NCBI RefSeq assembly: GCF_003574425.1
Contig: NZ_QLIU01000015.1
Span: 1-64,000 of the forward strand
Direction: 5' to 3'
Source: Cysteiniphilum halobium
GTDB lineage: Bacteria > Pseudomonadota > Gammaproteobacteria > Francisellales > Francisellaceae
Length of the DNA stretch: 64,000 nt
The number at the start of each line of letters is the position of its first letter. Within the stretch, counting starts at the first letter, position 1. The notes beneath the pieces are model-generated. The model was not told the DNA's origin. It did no database searches and was given only the letters and a program-made list of their open reading frames with translations. A program made the position numbers and the translations under genes. Shown here piece after piece: positions 28,137-36,235 of the stretch.

Positions 28137-28819
28137 GCTGCATCCCCATTGGTATTAGTAGCGCAATACACATAAGCCAGTGCTTGATAGGTGCTAGCTT
28201 CACCAGTTGCATTAATATGCCATGTGTTCCCAGAATCTTGTGTTTGAAACTGCTCTTCAGACGTCACAGGTAAAATTAGAATGTGTGCCGTTGTATCGCT
28301 TTTACAATCAGGCTTCTTTATATCGAAACTATTCGGGTCAGTACTATCAATAACGCGAATGTGCGTCATCCCTTGATCTTTCGTAAAACTCACTCTACTT
28401 GTTACTTTAACATATCCTTTATTAGTGCAGTCTGAGCTAATATTCGCTGCAGGAAGCATTGTGATAATTTTAGCAGCTAAGCCCATAGATGAAAAACAAG
28501 AAGAGATCTCTATATATTGTTTGTCAAGGTTAGCTTGCAGTGTATATGCATCTCCAAAGATATTGTTAGCAAGATTAGGGGGTAAGAACCCTTGATGAAT
28601 TATTGAAGAGATGTCATTAGGCCATTGACTCGTTTGTTGCTGATAAGCAAAGGTAGCAGCAAAAATTTCTTTGATATCCATTGCAGTTTTATTGGCTTCT
28701 TGTAATTGCGATATTCGATTGTAATAATGACTAGCAACAACAATCATCATCGCAATAATGACTAATGCCAGCATCGTCTCAAATAAAGCAAATCCTTGTC
28801 TGTAACCTCTATGATTCAT
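28133..28819 (-). CDS. Minor prepilin with a GFALFE leader motif
   Basis: The 228-residue product has a short basic leader (MNHRGYRQG) and cleavage before FALFETMLALVIIAMMIVV. Glu5 of the mature protein is retained, as in pilins that join the filament. The mature part has four widely spaced Cys (CFSSMG, DCTNKG, DCKSDT, YCATNT), so two disulfides are possible. It is larger and more divergent than the four tandem pilins, so it may be a minor or tip pilin comparable in position to PilV, without the C-terminal shufflon. 4-base overlaps on both sides tie it to the neighbouring genes. Confidence 0.75.
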   Translation of the reverse strand: MNHRGYRQGFALFETMLALVIIAMMIVVASHYYNRISQLQEANKTAMDIKEIFAATFAYQQQTSQWPNDISSIIHQGFLPPNLANNIFGDAYTLQANLDKQYIEISSCFSSMGLAAKIITMLPAANISSDCTNKGYVKVTSRVSFTKDQGMTHIRVIDSTDPNSFDIKKPDCKSDTTAHILILPVTSEEQFQTQDSGNTWHINATGEASTYQALAYVYCATNTNGDAA

Positions 28820-29334
28820 TCGTTACCCACCGCAAAGTTTAAATATGGTTGTTGCGTTTGATCAAATTGAACAAGTGGAAATATCCAGACAAGTGTATAT
28901 ATCCCCTGTGTTTGACATTTGCTTGGATATAAATAATTGATAATTTCAGATTTACTATATGCTGCCAAATCATTGCTTTGATAGATAATTTGAACACCAA
29001 CATATTTGTGTTGAGTTTTGATAATGCTCAGATGATATTGAGACAAGTCGCTTTTGCTTACCAGTAAATGTTCTAATCTAAGCTTTTCAACAGAAAGCGC
29101 ATTCATAGCATTAGCATCTGTGTTATGTTTTCTATAAAAAGCAATAGCAGCACTTTCAATACTTTGTACATTGGTCTGTATTTGATATAACTGCTGTATA
29201 TGAGTTGTTTTTTTTATTGATTCTTGGATAAGCATAAATCCACCACTTGTTAATAAAAGTAACATGCAGATACTAAGAAGGCTATACCCTAAGTTATTTT
29301 TCCTCTCGATGAATCGGCAGTTCTTAATTATCAT
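28816..29334 (-). CDS. Minor pilin-like protein lacking Glu5
   Basis: The 172-residue product has a basic N-terminus (RFIERKNNLG), a possible prepilin cleavage site before YSLLSICMLLLLTSGGFML, and a hydrophobic helix. The position that is Glu5 in filament pilins is Ser. This resembles GspK-type or tip minor pilins, which sit at the filament end and need no Glu5. A single Cys (PSKCQTQG) occurs in the mature part besides one in the helix. No known family is recognised; the call rests on the leader pattern and position. Confidence 0.6.
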   Translation of the reverse strand: MIIKNCRFIERKNNLGYSLLSICMLLLLTSGGFMLIQESIKKTTHIQQLYQIQTNVQSIESAAIAFYRKHNTDANAMNALSVEKLRLEHLLVSKSDLSQYHLSIIKTQHKYVGVQIIYQSNDLAAYSKSEIINYLYPSKCQTQGIYTLVWIFPLVQFDQTQQPYLNFAVGNE

Positions 29335-29336
29335 AA

Positions 29337-29867
29337 TCAGGCTATAATCTGAGAATTTTTTTCAACAATATGCTGTGCATTAGATCTCTGCATAATATCT
29401 AAATTGACAATACTGCCAACACACGTAGGTATAACATTGTTATTGTGCGTTAACCATAGTCGGCGTATACGCTGGCAAGAAGAATTACTCTTAGTATCGA
29501 AGCTTAACCGAAATGCAGAATCACCAAGTGGATCGATATGGTAAGCCGTATTAAAAGATGAGATCGGTAAAGCATAATCAACATTGGTGTAACCTAGATT
29601 GTATAAATCACCGAGACTACCAGCTATTGTCGTGCTGCCTTCAAGCATATACTCATACTCAGCTGCTGTTATTGTTTGCACTTGATTGGCACTTTGGCTG
29701 ATATCATAGCTTAACTTAGTACTATAATAGGCATATAGGATAGTCACTACAGCAACACCTATAACAGTAATGGTTAACCCAAGCTCAATCAAGGTATAAC
29801 CGTATTGTTGTTGTTTTGTTAACTTCTTCTTTGACAACCGATGAAGTATACGCTGTAGTGTATCCAT
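29337..29867 (-). CDS. Type IVb prepilin, fourth tandem copy (PilS-like)
   Basis: The 176-residue product has a 23-residue leader, typical in length for type IVb, ending QQQYG, then YTLIELGLTITVIGVAVVTILYAYY with Glu5. The globular domain has the C-x2-R-x3-LW ... C pattern (Cys at about 132 and 149) that forms the D-region disulfide. It is the most divergent of the four tandem pilins. A GGAG ribosome-binding site lies five bases before the ATG. The order after it (minor, minor, TcpQ-like, secretin) continues the operon. Confidence 0.83.
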   Translation of the reverse strand: MDTLQRILHRLSKKKLTKQQQYGYTLIELGLTITVIGVAVVTILYAYYSTKLSYDISQSANQVQTITAAEYEYMLEGSTTIAGSLGDLYNLGYTNVDYALPISSFNTAYHIDPLGDSAFRLSFDTKSNSSCQRIRRLWLTHNNNVIPTCVGSIVNLDIMQRSNAQHIVEKNSQIIA

Positions 29868-29976
29868 ATGAACTCCGGTTAATAATAAATTGACTGGTTA
29901 TATATAAAATCTTAAGCAATATACCACCCGCAAAACATTTGTGAGCGGTAGATCCCTTTTTAAGGGACCTCGATCA

Positions 29977-30528
29977 TCAAGATGAGCTACTAGTTTGAGA
30001 ATTTGGATTGTAAAGGATATGTATCACATGGCCAGGATTTGATGTATCAGTCTTAGCACCAGCTTTGCTACTTGCATCTTGTGTGTTATCGCAATAGGCT
30101 TTTGTGCCAGAGTTTGAATTATTCCACTCCTGAACAAGTCGTGCGCAGTTTTTATCTTGAGATACATCCACATTCACATAAAAATCAGTGTTCTTAGAGG
30201 TTGAGTTCACACTAAAAGCTGAACCATATGGACTACTACCAGGTTGTGAAAAGTCATAGTCTGTATAGCCTTTTGTATACAAGTCTCCAACGTCATCTGG
30301 GGTTCCTGTCTGTTGTTCCAGTAGATATTCATTTTCAGCTGCACCAATCATTTGAATTTGCTCATTGACCTGCTGCAAATTGTATGCGCGTTGCACAGAG
30401 CCATAAGCATATAAAAGTGCAGCAATAGCAACAGCAATGACAGAAAACACAAGCCCTAACTCAATCATGGATAAACCCTTTTGTGACTTCTTATTGACTT
30501 GATGTAATTTATATAATTTCATTCTCAT
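29977..30528 (-). CDS. Type IVb prepilin, third tandem copy (PilS-like)
   Basis: The 183-residue product has a basic leader (17 residues, ending KSQKG), then LSMIELGLVFSVIAVAIAALLYAYG with Glu5. An AGGAG sits seven bases before the ATG. The middle part carries GTPDDVGDLYTKGYTDYDFSQP, a segment shared with the next two pilins in slightly different form (VGDLY, LDDLY). The D-region disulfide pair is CARLVQEWNNSNSGTKAYC. The tail is Ser/Asn-rich. Confidence 0.85.
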   Translation of the reverse strand: MRMKLYKLHQVNKKSQKGLSMIELGLVFSVIAVAIAALLYAYGSVQRAYNLQQVNEQIQMIGAAENEYLLEQQTGTPDDVGDLYTKGYTDYDFSQPGSSPYGSAFSVNSTSKNTDFYVNVDVSQDKNCARLVQEWNNSNSGTKAYCDNTQDASSKAGAKTDTSNPGHVIHILYNPNSQTSSSS

Positions 30529-30569
30529 TATTATTCTCTCCTAATATTTAAACTATAAGTTCTGTAGAA

Positions 30570-31061
30570 TTAGCTCTTACTTTTAGGGTTATACGTAACT
30601 TCGACAGTCGTATTATCACAAGACGCTGTTGTCATGGCAGATGCGTGAGACCACTCATTTACCATGCGCGAGCAGATTCCTGCATCATGAACATCCAGAG
30701 AAACAGTAAATTGGCGCTCCGCAGACGTTGCAGGTGATGTAACTGTATATTTACCACCAAAAGGCGTGTTATGTTTGGTAAAGTCCTGATCGATATAACC
30801 TTCTTTATACAAGTCGTCTAACTTGACATCTGCAGTTTGTGTCTTACCATCATACATATAAGCTTCTTCCGCTGTTGCAATTAGCTGCATTTCAGTATTT
30901 GTCTGCTGTATTTCATACGCCTTTTTGACGGAGCTATAGGCATAGAGTATGCCAGCAATTGCTACTGCAATAACGGTAAATACTAAACCTAGCTCGACCA
31001 TTGAAAGCCCTTTTTGCTTTTTATGGTTTGACTGTTTTATCATTTGATTTATCCTTCTCAT
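30570..31061 (-). CDS. Type IVb prepilin, second tandem copy (PilS-like)
   Basis: The 163-residue product is the shortest of the set. After KKQKG the mature N-terminus is LSMVELGLVFTVIAVAIAGILYAYS with Glu5. The DLYKEGYIDQDF segment and the disulfide pair CSRMVNEWSHASAMTTASC align with the third copy. An alternative ATG at 31043 has its own AAGGA. Conservation is highest in the N-terminal helix and in the C-x-R-x3-EW region. It could be the major subunit, but that cannot be told from sequence. Confidence 0.85.
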   Translation of the reverse strand: MRRINQMIKQSNHKKQKGLSMVELGLVFTVIAVAIAGILYAYSSVKKAYEIQQTNTEMQLIATAEEAYMYDGKTQTADVKLDDLYKEGYIDQDFTKHNTPFGGKYTVTSPATSAERQFTVSLDVHDAGICSRMVNEWSHASAMTTASCDNTTVEVTYNPKSKS

Positions 31062-31108
31062 TAATACACCTCTTTTTTTGCGTTGTGTTGATAAATAATT
31101 ACAATTGA

Positions 31109-31723
31109 TTAACTCGATGGTTGGATTATCTGACCCGCTTGGCAGTTACCATCTGGTAGCGGTTTATTACTGTTAAATTGAATACATAAATTATAATGGC
31201 CTCGAGCATAATGACAGTGTGACATCGCTAAAAACAACAGACCATTTGCCTTTAGCATGCCGCGAACACGTTCACAAATTCTCTTTGTTGGAAAATAGTC
31301 TTGAATTCTAAAGAGCAGATTATTCCCTGGATCAATTACAAAACCTTTACCACTACCTTTACCACTATCCTCTGCACCAGTGATAATTTCAATATCCTCA
31401 CCAAACGGATTATAAGCAAGATCGTTATCCCACGTTTTATCATCTTTAGCTAGCTTAAATGGTTTGGTCGTGGAGTATTTTTGTTCATATAATGTCTCCA
31501 GACCAACAGGCTGCTCTTGGTAGCTTTGCTCAGCTAGATATTGATTTTCAGCTGCTGCTATCTCTTGGATTTGCTTGACCATTTCTTGTTCTTTATCTGC
31601 ATTCATCACACTAGTGTAAGCATATAATATGCCAGCAATTGCGACTGCAAGAACAACAAAAACAAGGCTAAGCTCAACCATTGATAGACCTTTTTGTTTT
31701 CTTAAAATATGATTGTCTTTCAT
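31109..31723 (-). CDS. Type IVb prepilin, first tandem copy, with Gly/Ser-Lys insert and four Cys
   Basis: The ATG at 31723, with GGGAG about five bases upstream, gives a 204-residue prepilin; an ATG at 31735 is in frame. The leader ends RKQKG, then LSMVELSLVFVVLAVAIAGILYAYT with Glu5. Compared with the other copies it has an insert with GKGSGKG and four Cys residues (CERVRG, HCHYARGHYNLC, NCQAGQ), so the D-region is larger. It is the first gene of the pilus operon and should be read first from the upstream promoter. Confidence 0.83.
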   Translation of the reverse strand: MKDNHILRKQKGLSMVELSLVFVVLAVAIAGILYAYTSVMNADKEQEMVKQIQEIAAAENQYLAEQSYQEQPVGLETLYEQKYSTTKPFKLAKDDKTWDNDLAYNPFGEDIEIITGAEDSGKGSGKGFVIDPGNNLLFRIQDYFPTKRICERVRGMLKANGLLFLAMSHCHYARGHYNLCIQFNSNKPLPDGNCQAGQIIQPSS

Positions 31724-31735
31724 TATTTCTCCCAT

Positions 31736-32115
31736 TTACCCGCCTATTGCTTTATTGTTAAAAAATCATCATTTACATTTCATTTATGTTGTACTGTTTA
31801 ACCTGATTTGATGATATAGCGTTTAAACTTATTAAGCAGTGAACGACCTTGAAAATAGTGGTGGAATAAGCAGAACACATCATCATTTAATATGAATAAA
31901 TACTGTAGAAATATGAAAGCACCGATTCGTTTAATACATCCAACACGCATTGGATCCAGTCCTTTGCTAAAGGCTGCTTAATGTGATAAAGATAAAACTA
32001 ATACCCCACCGCAAATGATTTACGATAAATGTATTTATGATCATTAACAGTGATGTAATTATAAAAAACAATGGAGAAATCGTAGTTGAAGCACTTACTT
32101 ATTGTTACTTATTAT
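31736..32115. promoter_or_regulatory. Upstream region of the type IVb pilus operon
   Basis: This 380-base AT-rich gap between the first pilin gene and the LuxR-type regulator must hold the pilus operon promoter, as all pilus genes lie downstream on the same strand. A GTTTAAAC palindrome lies at 31821-31828, about 90 bases before the pilin start, and could be a regulator site, but I see no clear -35/-10 pair. A partial copy of the 34-bp palindromic element is at 32001-32026. No ORF with a credible start is present. Confidence 0.4.
32001..32026. repeat. Partial inverted copy of the TATACCC...GGTATA element (copy 2)
   Basis: ATACCCCACCGC-AAATGATTTACGAT matches the reverse complement of 16389-16413 at all but two single-base indels over about 26 bases. 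The outer arm after TTTACGAT is replaced by AAATGTAT, so the outer palindrome is broken. It lies between the regulator gene's 3' end and the pilus operon. Confidence 0.6.
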
Positions 32116-32994
32116 TTAAATATTCGTTAGATTCTCACGGGTTGTGGAATAAGCAAAAGTTTCATGCAAAAAAGGGACACTCAAATGCGCAATTTTGTAA
32201 AGTGACTGCAAGGAATAAAGTCCAAGTTTCGTTTTAATAGAGTCACAATAATAATAGATTGTACGTTTAGAGGTTTTCATTTTCTCAGCTGTTTGCGCAA
32301 TATCACAGTCTTGACCAAGCAAAGCTAAGCACATTTGCTCTTTGTCTGTGAGCGTATCCAAACCATTTTGAACTAATCCTATTTTAAGAAGAAACTGACT
32401 AATATGCGTCAGATCAAGATGAAAAAGACTATCCGTCATTCCGTGACTAAACCATTTTGATAACCCAATCGCTTTTAAATCAATAAGCGCTCCTTTATCC
32501 TTATGCAGTAATTCTGCATTTTCAAACTCAATCTGTCGGGCAAGCCGCATAATTTTTTGCCCAAACTGCTCTGATATAATAATTTCAATTGGCGAATTAA
32601 AAACATAGCTAATATATGAGGAGTTAGTAAATTTAATAATGCAATACACCATATGGTTAAAATTTCCAATTTCACGGATTAATTTTAAGCTCTCAGGTTT
32701 ATTAATATAGATTGTACTATCCAGATAAATACCTGGATAGATATAGGATGGATGTTTGATAATTTCTGAAAGCTTATGGATATCATGCGTAATATATCGC
32801 ACGTAATCACTTTCATCAGTGTCTGAAATCATTGAAAACATACCTGTTTCCTCTACGTATATCCTCCAGAATTTGTTAAAGCCAAACTTATCAATCCAGT
32901 TATGATATTTTTTGTTCATAATATCATAACAATTTTTTGAGTATTTCAAAAATTCACTCATATTACTTGGTAGTGTTACATTAGCTTGATTCAC
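32116..32994 (-). CDS. LuxR-type transcriptional regulator, first of a pair
   Basis: The 292-residue protein has a C-terminal LuxR/GerE helix-turn-helix (about 213-272): LTDKEQMCLALLGQDCDIAQTAEKMKTSKRTIYYYCDSIKTKLG. The N-terminal 200 residues contain no recognisable response-regulator receiver (no phosphoacceptor pattern) and no clear autoinducer-domain signature; aromatic residues are frequent, so a small-ligand or PAS-like fold is possible. It ends 380 bases upstream of the first pilin gene on the same strand, so it could be the local activator or repressor. It has 74 bases to the next regulator gene. Confidence 0.72.
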   Translation of the reverse strand: MNQANVTLPSNMSEFLKYSKNCYDIMNKKYHNWIDKFGFNKFWRIYVEETGMFSMISDTDESDYVRYITHDIHKLSEIIKHPSYIYPGIYLDSTIYINKPESLKLIREIGNFNHMVYCIIKFTNSSYISYVFNSPIEIIISEQFGQKIMRLARQIEFENAELLHKDKGALIDLKAIGLSKWFSHGMTDSLFHLDLTHISQFLLKIGLVQNGLDTLTDKEQMCLALLGQDCDIAQTAEKMKTSKRTIYYYCDSIKTKLGLYSLQSLYKIAHLSVPFLHETFAYSTTRENLTNI

Positions 32995-33068
32995 AGTATT
33001 ATCCTTATATTGCTTGATATCTAAATTTAAGAACCCTATATATTTAGACTTTTCTAGAGCCTTTCACA

Positions 33069-33827
33069 TTACACAAGCATGTGCTCTCTAAGGTATGACT
33101 TAAGATCACTGCCTTTGCCTATGCTAAAACGCGACTTCAGACGATTTATGTAATTGTAAATACTCCGCTCAGTGATGTTTAAGTTTTGAGCAATTTCTTT
33201 ATAACTCCAATTCTGCATAAATTCAAAAATAAAATCTTTTTCTTTCGGATCCAAACTAATATGAGAAATAAGATTCTTTTCTAACTTTTGATGCCTATCT
33301 ACCGCTGAGATAATCTTCTTTTTCTTGTATACGTTAAGTCCAAGAATATGCAATATGTCAATGAATTCTTGTTTGTATATTGAAGAATAGTTACTTTCGA
33401 TGTTTTGAATATAACATTGTAATACTTGGTAGAGGTTCTCATAAGCAATAAACTTCGATGAGCTCCCGAAAAAGTAAATATCTAACATGTCATCATATTT
33501 TCTAAACCATACAGCAGAGCTTAAACAATTAAATAACTCGTTATGCACTTGATATAAATCACTGTCATATAGTTGTTTTAAAGGACATAGATAGTTCCCA
33601 TCTTCAATATATAGTGGGTTAATAAATGCATGAAACTCATTAAATAACTTTCGTTCAAAAAACATTTGTTGGGCAGAAATGTCTTCAGTCAGCAAAAATA
33701 TTTTCTGATCGCTATTGAAGCGCATCAAGTAAAAACTATCGATTTCAAGTAGTTTCAAAGGTTGCATTATTTGTTGAATAGAGCTGAAATTTTTTATTGA
33801 GTATTCTACTAATGGTTGTATATCCAT
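33069..33827 (-). CDS. LuxR-type transcriptional regulator, second of a pair
   Basis: The 252-residue protein has a C-terminal helix-turn-helix (about 190-247): LDPKEKDFIFEFMQNWSYKEIAQNLNITERSIYNYINRLKSRFSIG. The N-terminal 180 residues are of similar layout to the neighbouring regulator but hardly alignable, so the pair looks like an old duplication with different sensing domains. No receiver Asp pattern is seen. Two adjacent LuxR-type genes immediately before a pilus operon suggest a two-regulator circuit, which is inference. Confidence 0.72.
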   Translation of the reverse strand: MDIQPLVEYSIKNFSSIQQIMQPLKLLEIDSFYLMRFNSDQKIFLLTEDISAQQMFFERKLFNEFHAFINPLYIEDGNYLCPLKQLYDSDLYQVHNELFNCLSSAVWFRKYDDMLDIYFFGSSSKFIAYENLYQVLQCYIQNIESNYSSIYKQEFIDILHILGLNVYKKKKIISAVDRHQKLEKNLISHISLDPKEKDFIFEFMQNWSYKEIAQNLNITERSIYNYINRLKSRFSIGKGSDLKSYLREHMLV

Positions 33828-34240
33828 GAACTCTCTCCCCTATATAATTTCTTAATGCCACTTAATGATTATATGTATATATTTAAATTTTTGTAACTCA
33901 TTAGAATTATATTCTCATATTTTTACATTGTAATTTCATGTTTCTACATAGAATAGCTATAAACAACGTCTATATAGATCTAGTCTCTAATAGGTAGATA
34001 TTAATCGATTATAGTTATTAATTTATAGCCATTCTAATAAACAAGCATATCTCTCTAATCCATATGTAAAAAGAATTATCACGGATATACTGGATCGGTT
34101 GTATACTCGAATGACGATATGCATTCTGTGGAAATTTAGATGTAGCATTTAAAACAATTCCAATCAATTATATTAAAATACCTTATAGGTAAATTTGCTT
34201 ATTATTGATATTGAACTTAAATCATAAAATTCTGGAAAAA
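33828..34240. promoter_or_regulatory. Long AT-rich gap upstream of the LuxR pair
   Basis: This 413-base region, very AT-rich, separates recX from the regulator pair on the same strand. An imperfect inverted repeat (AATAGCTATAA near 33952 and TTATAGTTATT near 34010) and several short AT palindromes could serve as regulator sites. No ORF or RNA gene is visible. It marks the edge of the pilus/regulator region. Confidence 0.3.
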
Positions 34241-34687
34241 TTAAGAAGATACAACTTCAAACGCGATACTTACATTATGTCCTTGACGTTGCAGATATTG
34301 CAAACGCTTTTGCTTTTCTTTTGGATCTTGCACTTGATCATTATATTTCTTTTGATAGCATAATTGTGCTTGCTCAGACCAGTCAATATCAAGTGCATCA
34401 ATCACCTTCTCAAAAGTCGTTATATCTATACCTTTTTCATAAACAAGCTTCTGTTTAATACGCATCAATCCGTAATGCTTATGTAAAGCGCTTTTAACCA
34501 TAAGCTCTGCATAGCGCTCGTCCGATTGCCAACCATTAGCAACAAACTCTTGCAATACGGTTTCGATTTCATGCAATGGGATATGGTTTCGCTGAATAAG
34601 TTTTTGCTTTAATTGCGCATAGGAATATTCTTGTTTAGATAACAAGTAGAAAAGATAATCGCGTTCGCTATTGTTCTTTGGCATCAC
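34241..34687 (-). CDS. recX: Regulatory protein RecX
   Basis: RecX limits RecA filament extension. The 148-residue product is all-helical, with the three-helix repeats and motifs [32 protein letters not shown] and [15 protein letters not shown] that are typical of RecX. The start overlaps the recA end by 20 bases, so it is co-transcribed and probably translationally coupled. Confidence 0.9.
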   Translation of the reverse strand: MMPKNNSERDYLFYLLSKQEYSYAQLKQKLIQRNHIPLHEIETVLQEFVANGWQSDERYAELMVKSALHKHYGLMRIKQKLVYEKGIDITTFEKVIDALDIDWSEQAQLCYQKKYNDQVQDPKEKQKRLQYLQRQGHNVSIAFEVVSS

Positions 34688-35699
34688 TTGCTACTGATTT
34701 TTCCTTGGCCGTATTCGGTAATAGCGTTGTCATCAAGGCTTTGTGTAAATTTTCTTTGACTTGTGGATTTTCTTTTAAATATACGCGTACATTATCCTTA
34801 CCTTGTCCAATTCTGTCACCATTGTAGCTATACCATGCACCAGCCTTATCGACTAAATTGTATTTCACACCCAGATCAATTAACTCACCTTCAAGAGAAG
34901 TTCCTTCACCATAGAGAATATCAAACTCTGCCTGTTTAAATGGTGGCGAAACTTTATTCTTAACCACTTTTACCTTAGTTTCATTACCTAAGATTTCCTC
35001 ACCTTTTTTAATCGGGCTACCACGACGAATCTCTAAACGAACGGACGCGTAAAACTTCAGAGCATTACCGCCTGTGGTTGTTTCAGGGTTCCCAAACATC
35101 ACCCCGATTTTCATCCGAATCTGGTTAATAAACACAACCAACGTATTAGAACGCTTGATATTTGCTGTTAATTTACGCAAAGCTTGCGACATTAAACGCG
35201 CTTGTAAACCCATGTGTGAATCACCCATCTCACCTTCAATCTCAGCCTTTGGCGTCAATGCCGCAACTGAGTCAACAACAACAATGTCAACCCCACCTGA
35301 GCGCACCAACATATCGGTAATTTCAAGCGCTTGCTCACCCGTATCTGGCTGTGACACGATTAAGTTTTTAAGATCCACTCCTAAGGCTTCGGCATATACT
35401 GGATCCAGTGCATGCTCAGCATCGATAAATGCCGCTGTTCCACCATTTTTCTGACATTGGGCAATCGCTTGCAATGTCAGCGTGGTTTTACCTGAAGATT
35501 CCGCACCATAGATTTCAACAACACGTCCCTTTGGCAAACCACCAACACCTAAAGCGATATCTAGACCAATTGATCCTGTCGAGATCACTTCTATATCTTT
35601 AACTAAATCCGTATCACCCATACGCATAATAGAGCCTTTGCCAAACTGTCTTTCAATTTGTGATAGTGCCGAATTTAACGCTTGTTCTTTATTACTCAT
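34668..35699 (-). CDS. recA: Recombinase A
   Basis: The 343-residue RecA has Walker [10 protein letters not shown] (about 66-74), the Walker B region [24 protein letters not shown], loop L1/L2 residues around [16 protein letters not shown] and [27 protein letters not shown], and a shorter acidic C-terminus than E. coli RecA. An AGGA lies about seven bases before the ATG. The 88 bases upstream contain no CTGT-N8-ACAG LexA box, so classical SOS control is not seen. Confidence 0.97.
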   Translation of the reverse strand: MSNKEQALNSALSQIERQFGKGSIMRMGDTDLVKDIEVISTGSIGLDIALGVGGLPKGRVVEIYGAESSGKTTLTLQAIAQCQKNGGTAAFIDAEHALDPVYAEALGVDLKNLIVSQPDTGEQALEITDMLVRSGGVDIVVVDSVAALTPKAEIEGEMGDSHMGLQARLMSQALRKLTANIKRSNTLVVFINQIRMKIGVMFGNPETTTGGNALKFYASVRLEIRRGSPIKKGEEILGNETKVKVVKNKVSPPFKQAEFDILYGEGTSLEGELIDLGVKYNLVDKAGAWYSYNGDRIGQGKDNVRVYLKENPQVKENLHKALMTTLLPNTAKEKSVASDAKEQ

Positions 35700-35787
35700 A
35701 AAACATCCTCGAATAGATAATTTTTAAGATTTGAAATATGGGAATTAAATGTAACATTTATGCGTAATGAACAAAAGGGATAATACT

Positions 35788-36177
35788 CTAGACGCGACAA
35801 AAAGAAATATTATAGCTTGTGGCATCTGGCGTTGGTGCACTAAAGGTAATCATCTTTTGCAAATCACCATATACTTCTACCGGTGTCCATGGTTGGGCCT
35901 GCCCAACATTAAATCCATTTTTATCTAACCATTGCACCTGATATTGAAATTTTTGGGTTGCTGATTTTTTATTTTGCACCAATACTTTCCCTTGAAGAGT
36001 ATCTCCTGCTGATGTTCTTACTGTCGGCTGCATGGCTTTTAACTGCCCAAAGCCTGAACCAAAGCTCTTAGCAGATGTCGCGTTCGCTGGAATGGTAATA
36101 CAGCGACTGGCACATCCTACTAACCCCAAAGACAATAAGGTGGCAACACTTACATATTTAAGCTTAATTATATCCAT
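35788..36177 (-). CDS. YcfL-like (DUF1425) lipoprotein
   Basis: The 129-residue product has a lipoprotein signal with lipobox LVGC (Cys about 22). The mature domain matches the YcfL/DUF1425 pattern: VLVQNKKSATQKFQYQVQWLDKNGFNVGQAQPWTPV and a final NISFC strand. YcfL-type proteins are outer-membrane lipoproteins often found with LpoB-like factors; no such partner is adjacent here. The function is unknown. Confidence 0.72.
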   Translation of the reverse strand: MDIIKLKYVSVATLLSLGLVGCASRCITIPANATSAKSFGSGFGQLKAMQPTVRTSAGDTLQGKVLVQNKKSATQKFQYQVQWLDKNGFNVGQAQPWTPVEVYGDLQKMITFSAPTPDATSYNISFCRV

Positions 36178-36235
36178 TTTTATAACTCCTTTGATACGTA
36201 AATAAATAGTAATAGATAAAATTTAAAAGACAAAC

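Noticed and set aside
32037-32237. Plus-strand ORF overlapping the 3' end of the LuxR-type gene
   Set aside because: It is antisense to a clear HTH domain, has no ribosome-binding site and an unstructured Lys/Asn composition.
34000-34240. Search for a repeat of the tRNA-Arg 3' end marking an attachment site
   Set aside because: No stretch resembling the last 20 bases of the tRNA was found on either strand in the region before recX, so no attachment sites are called.
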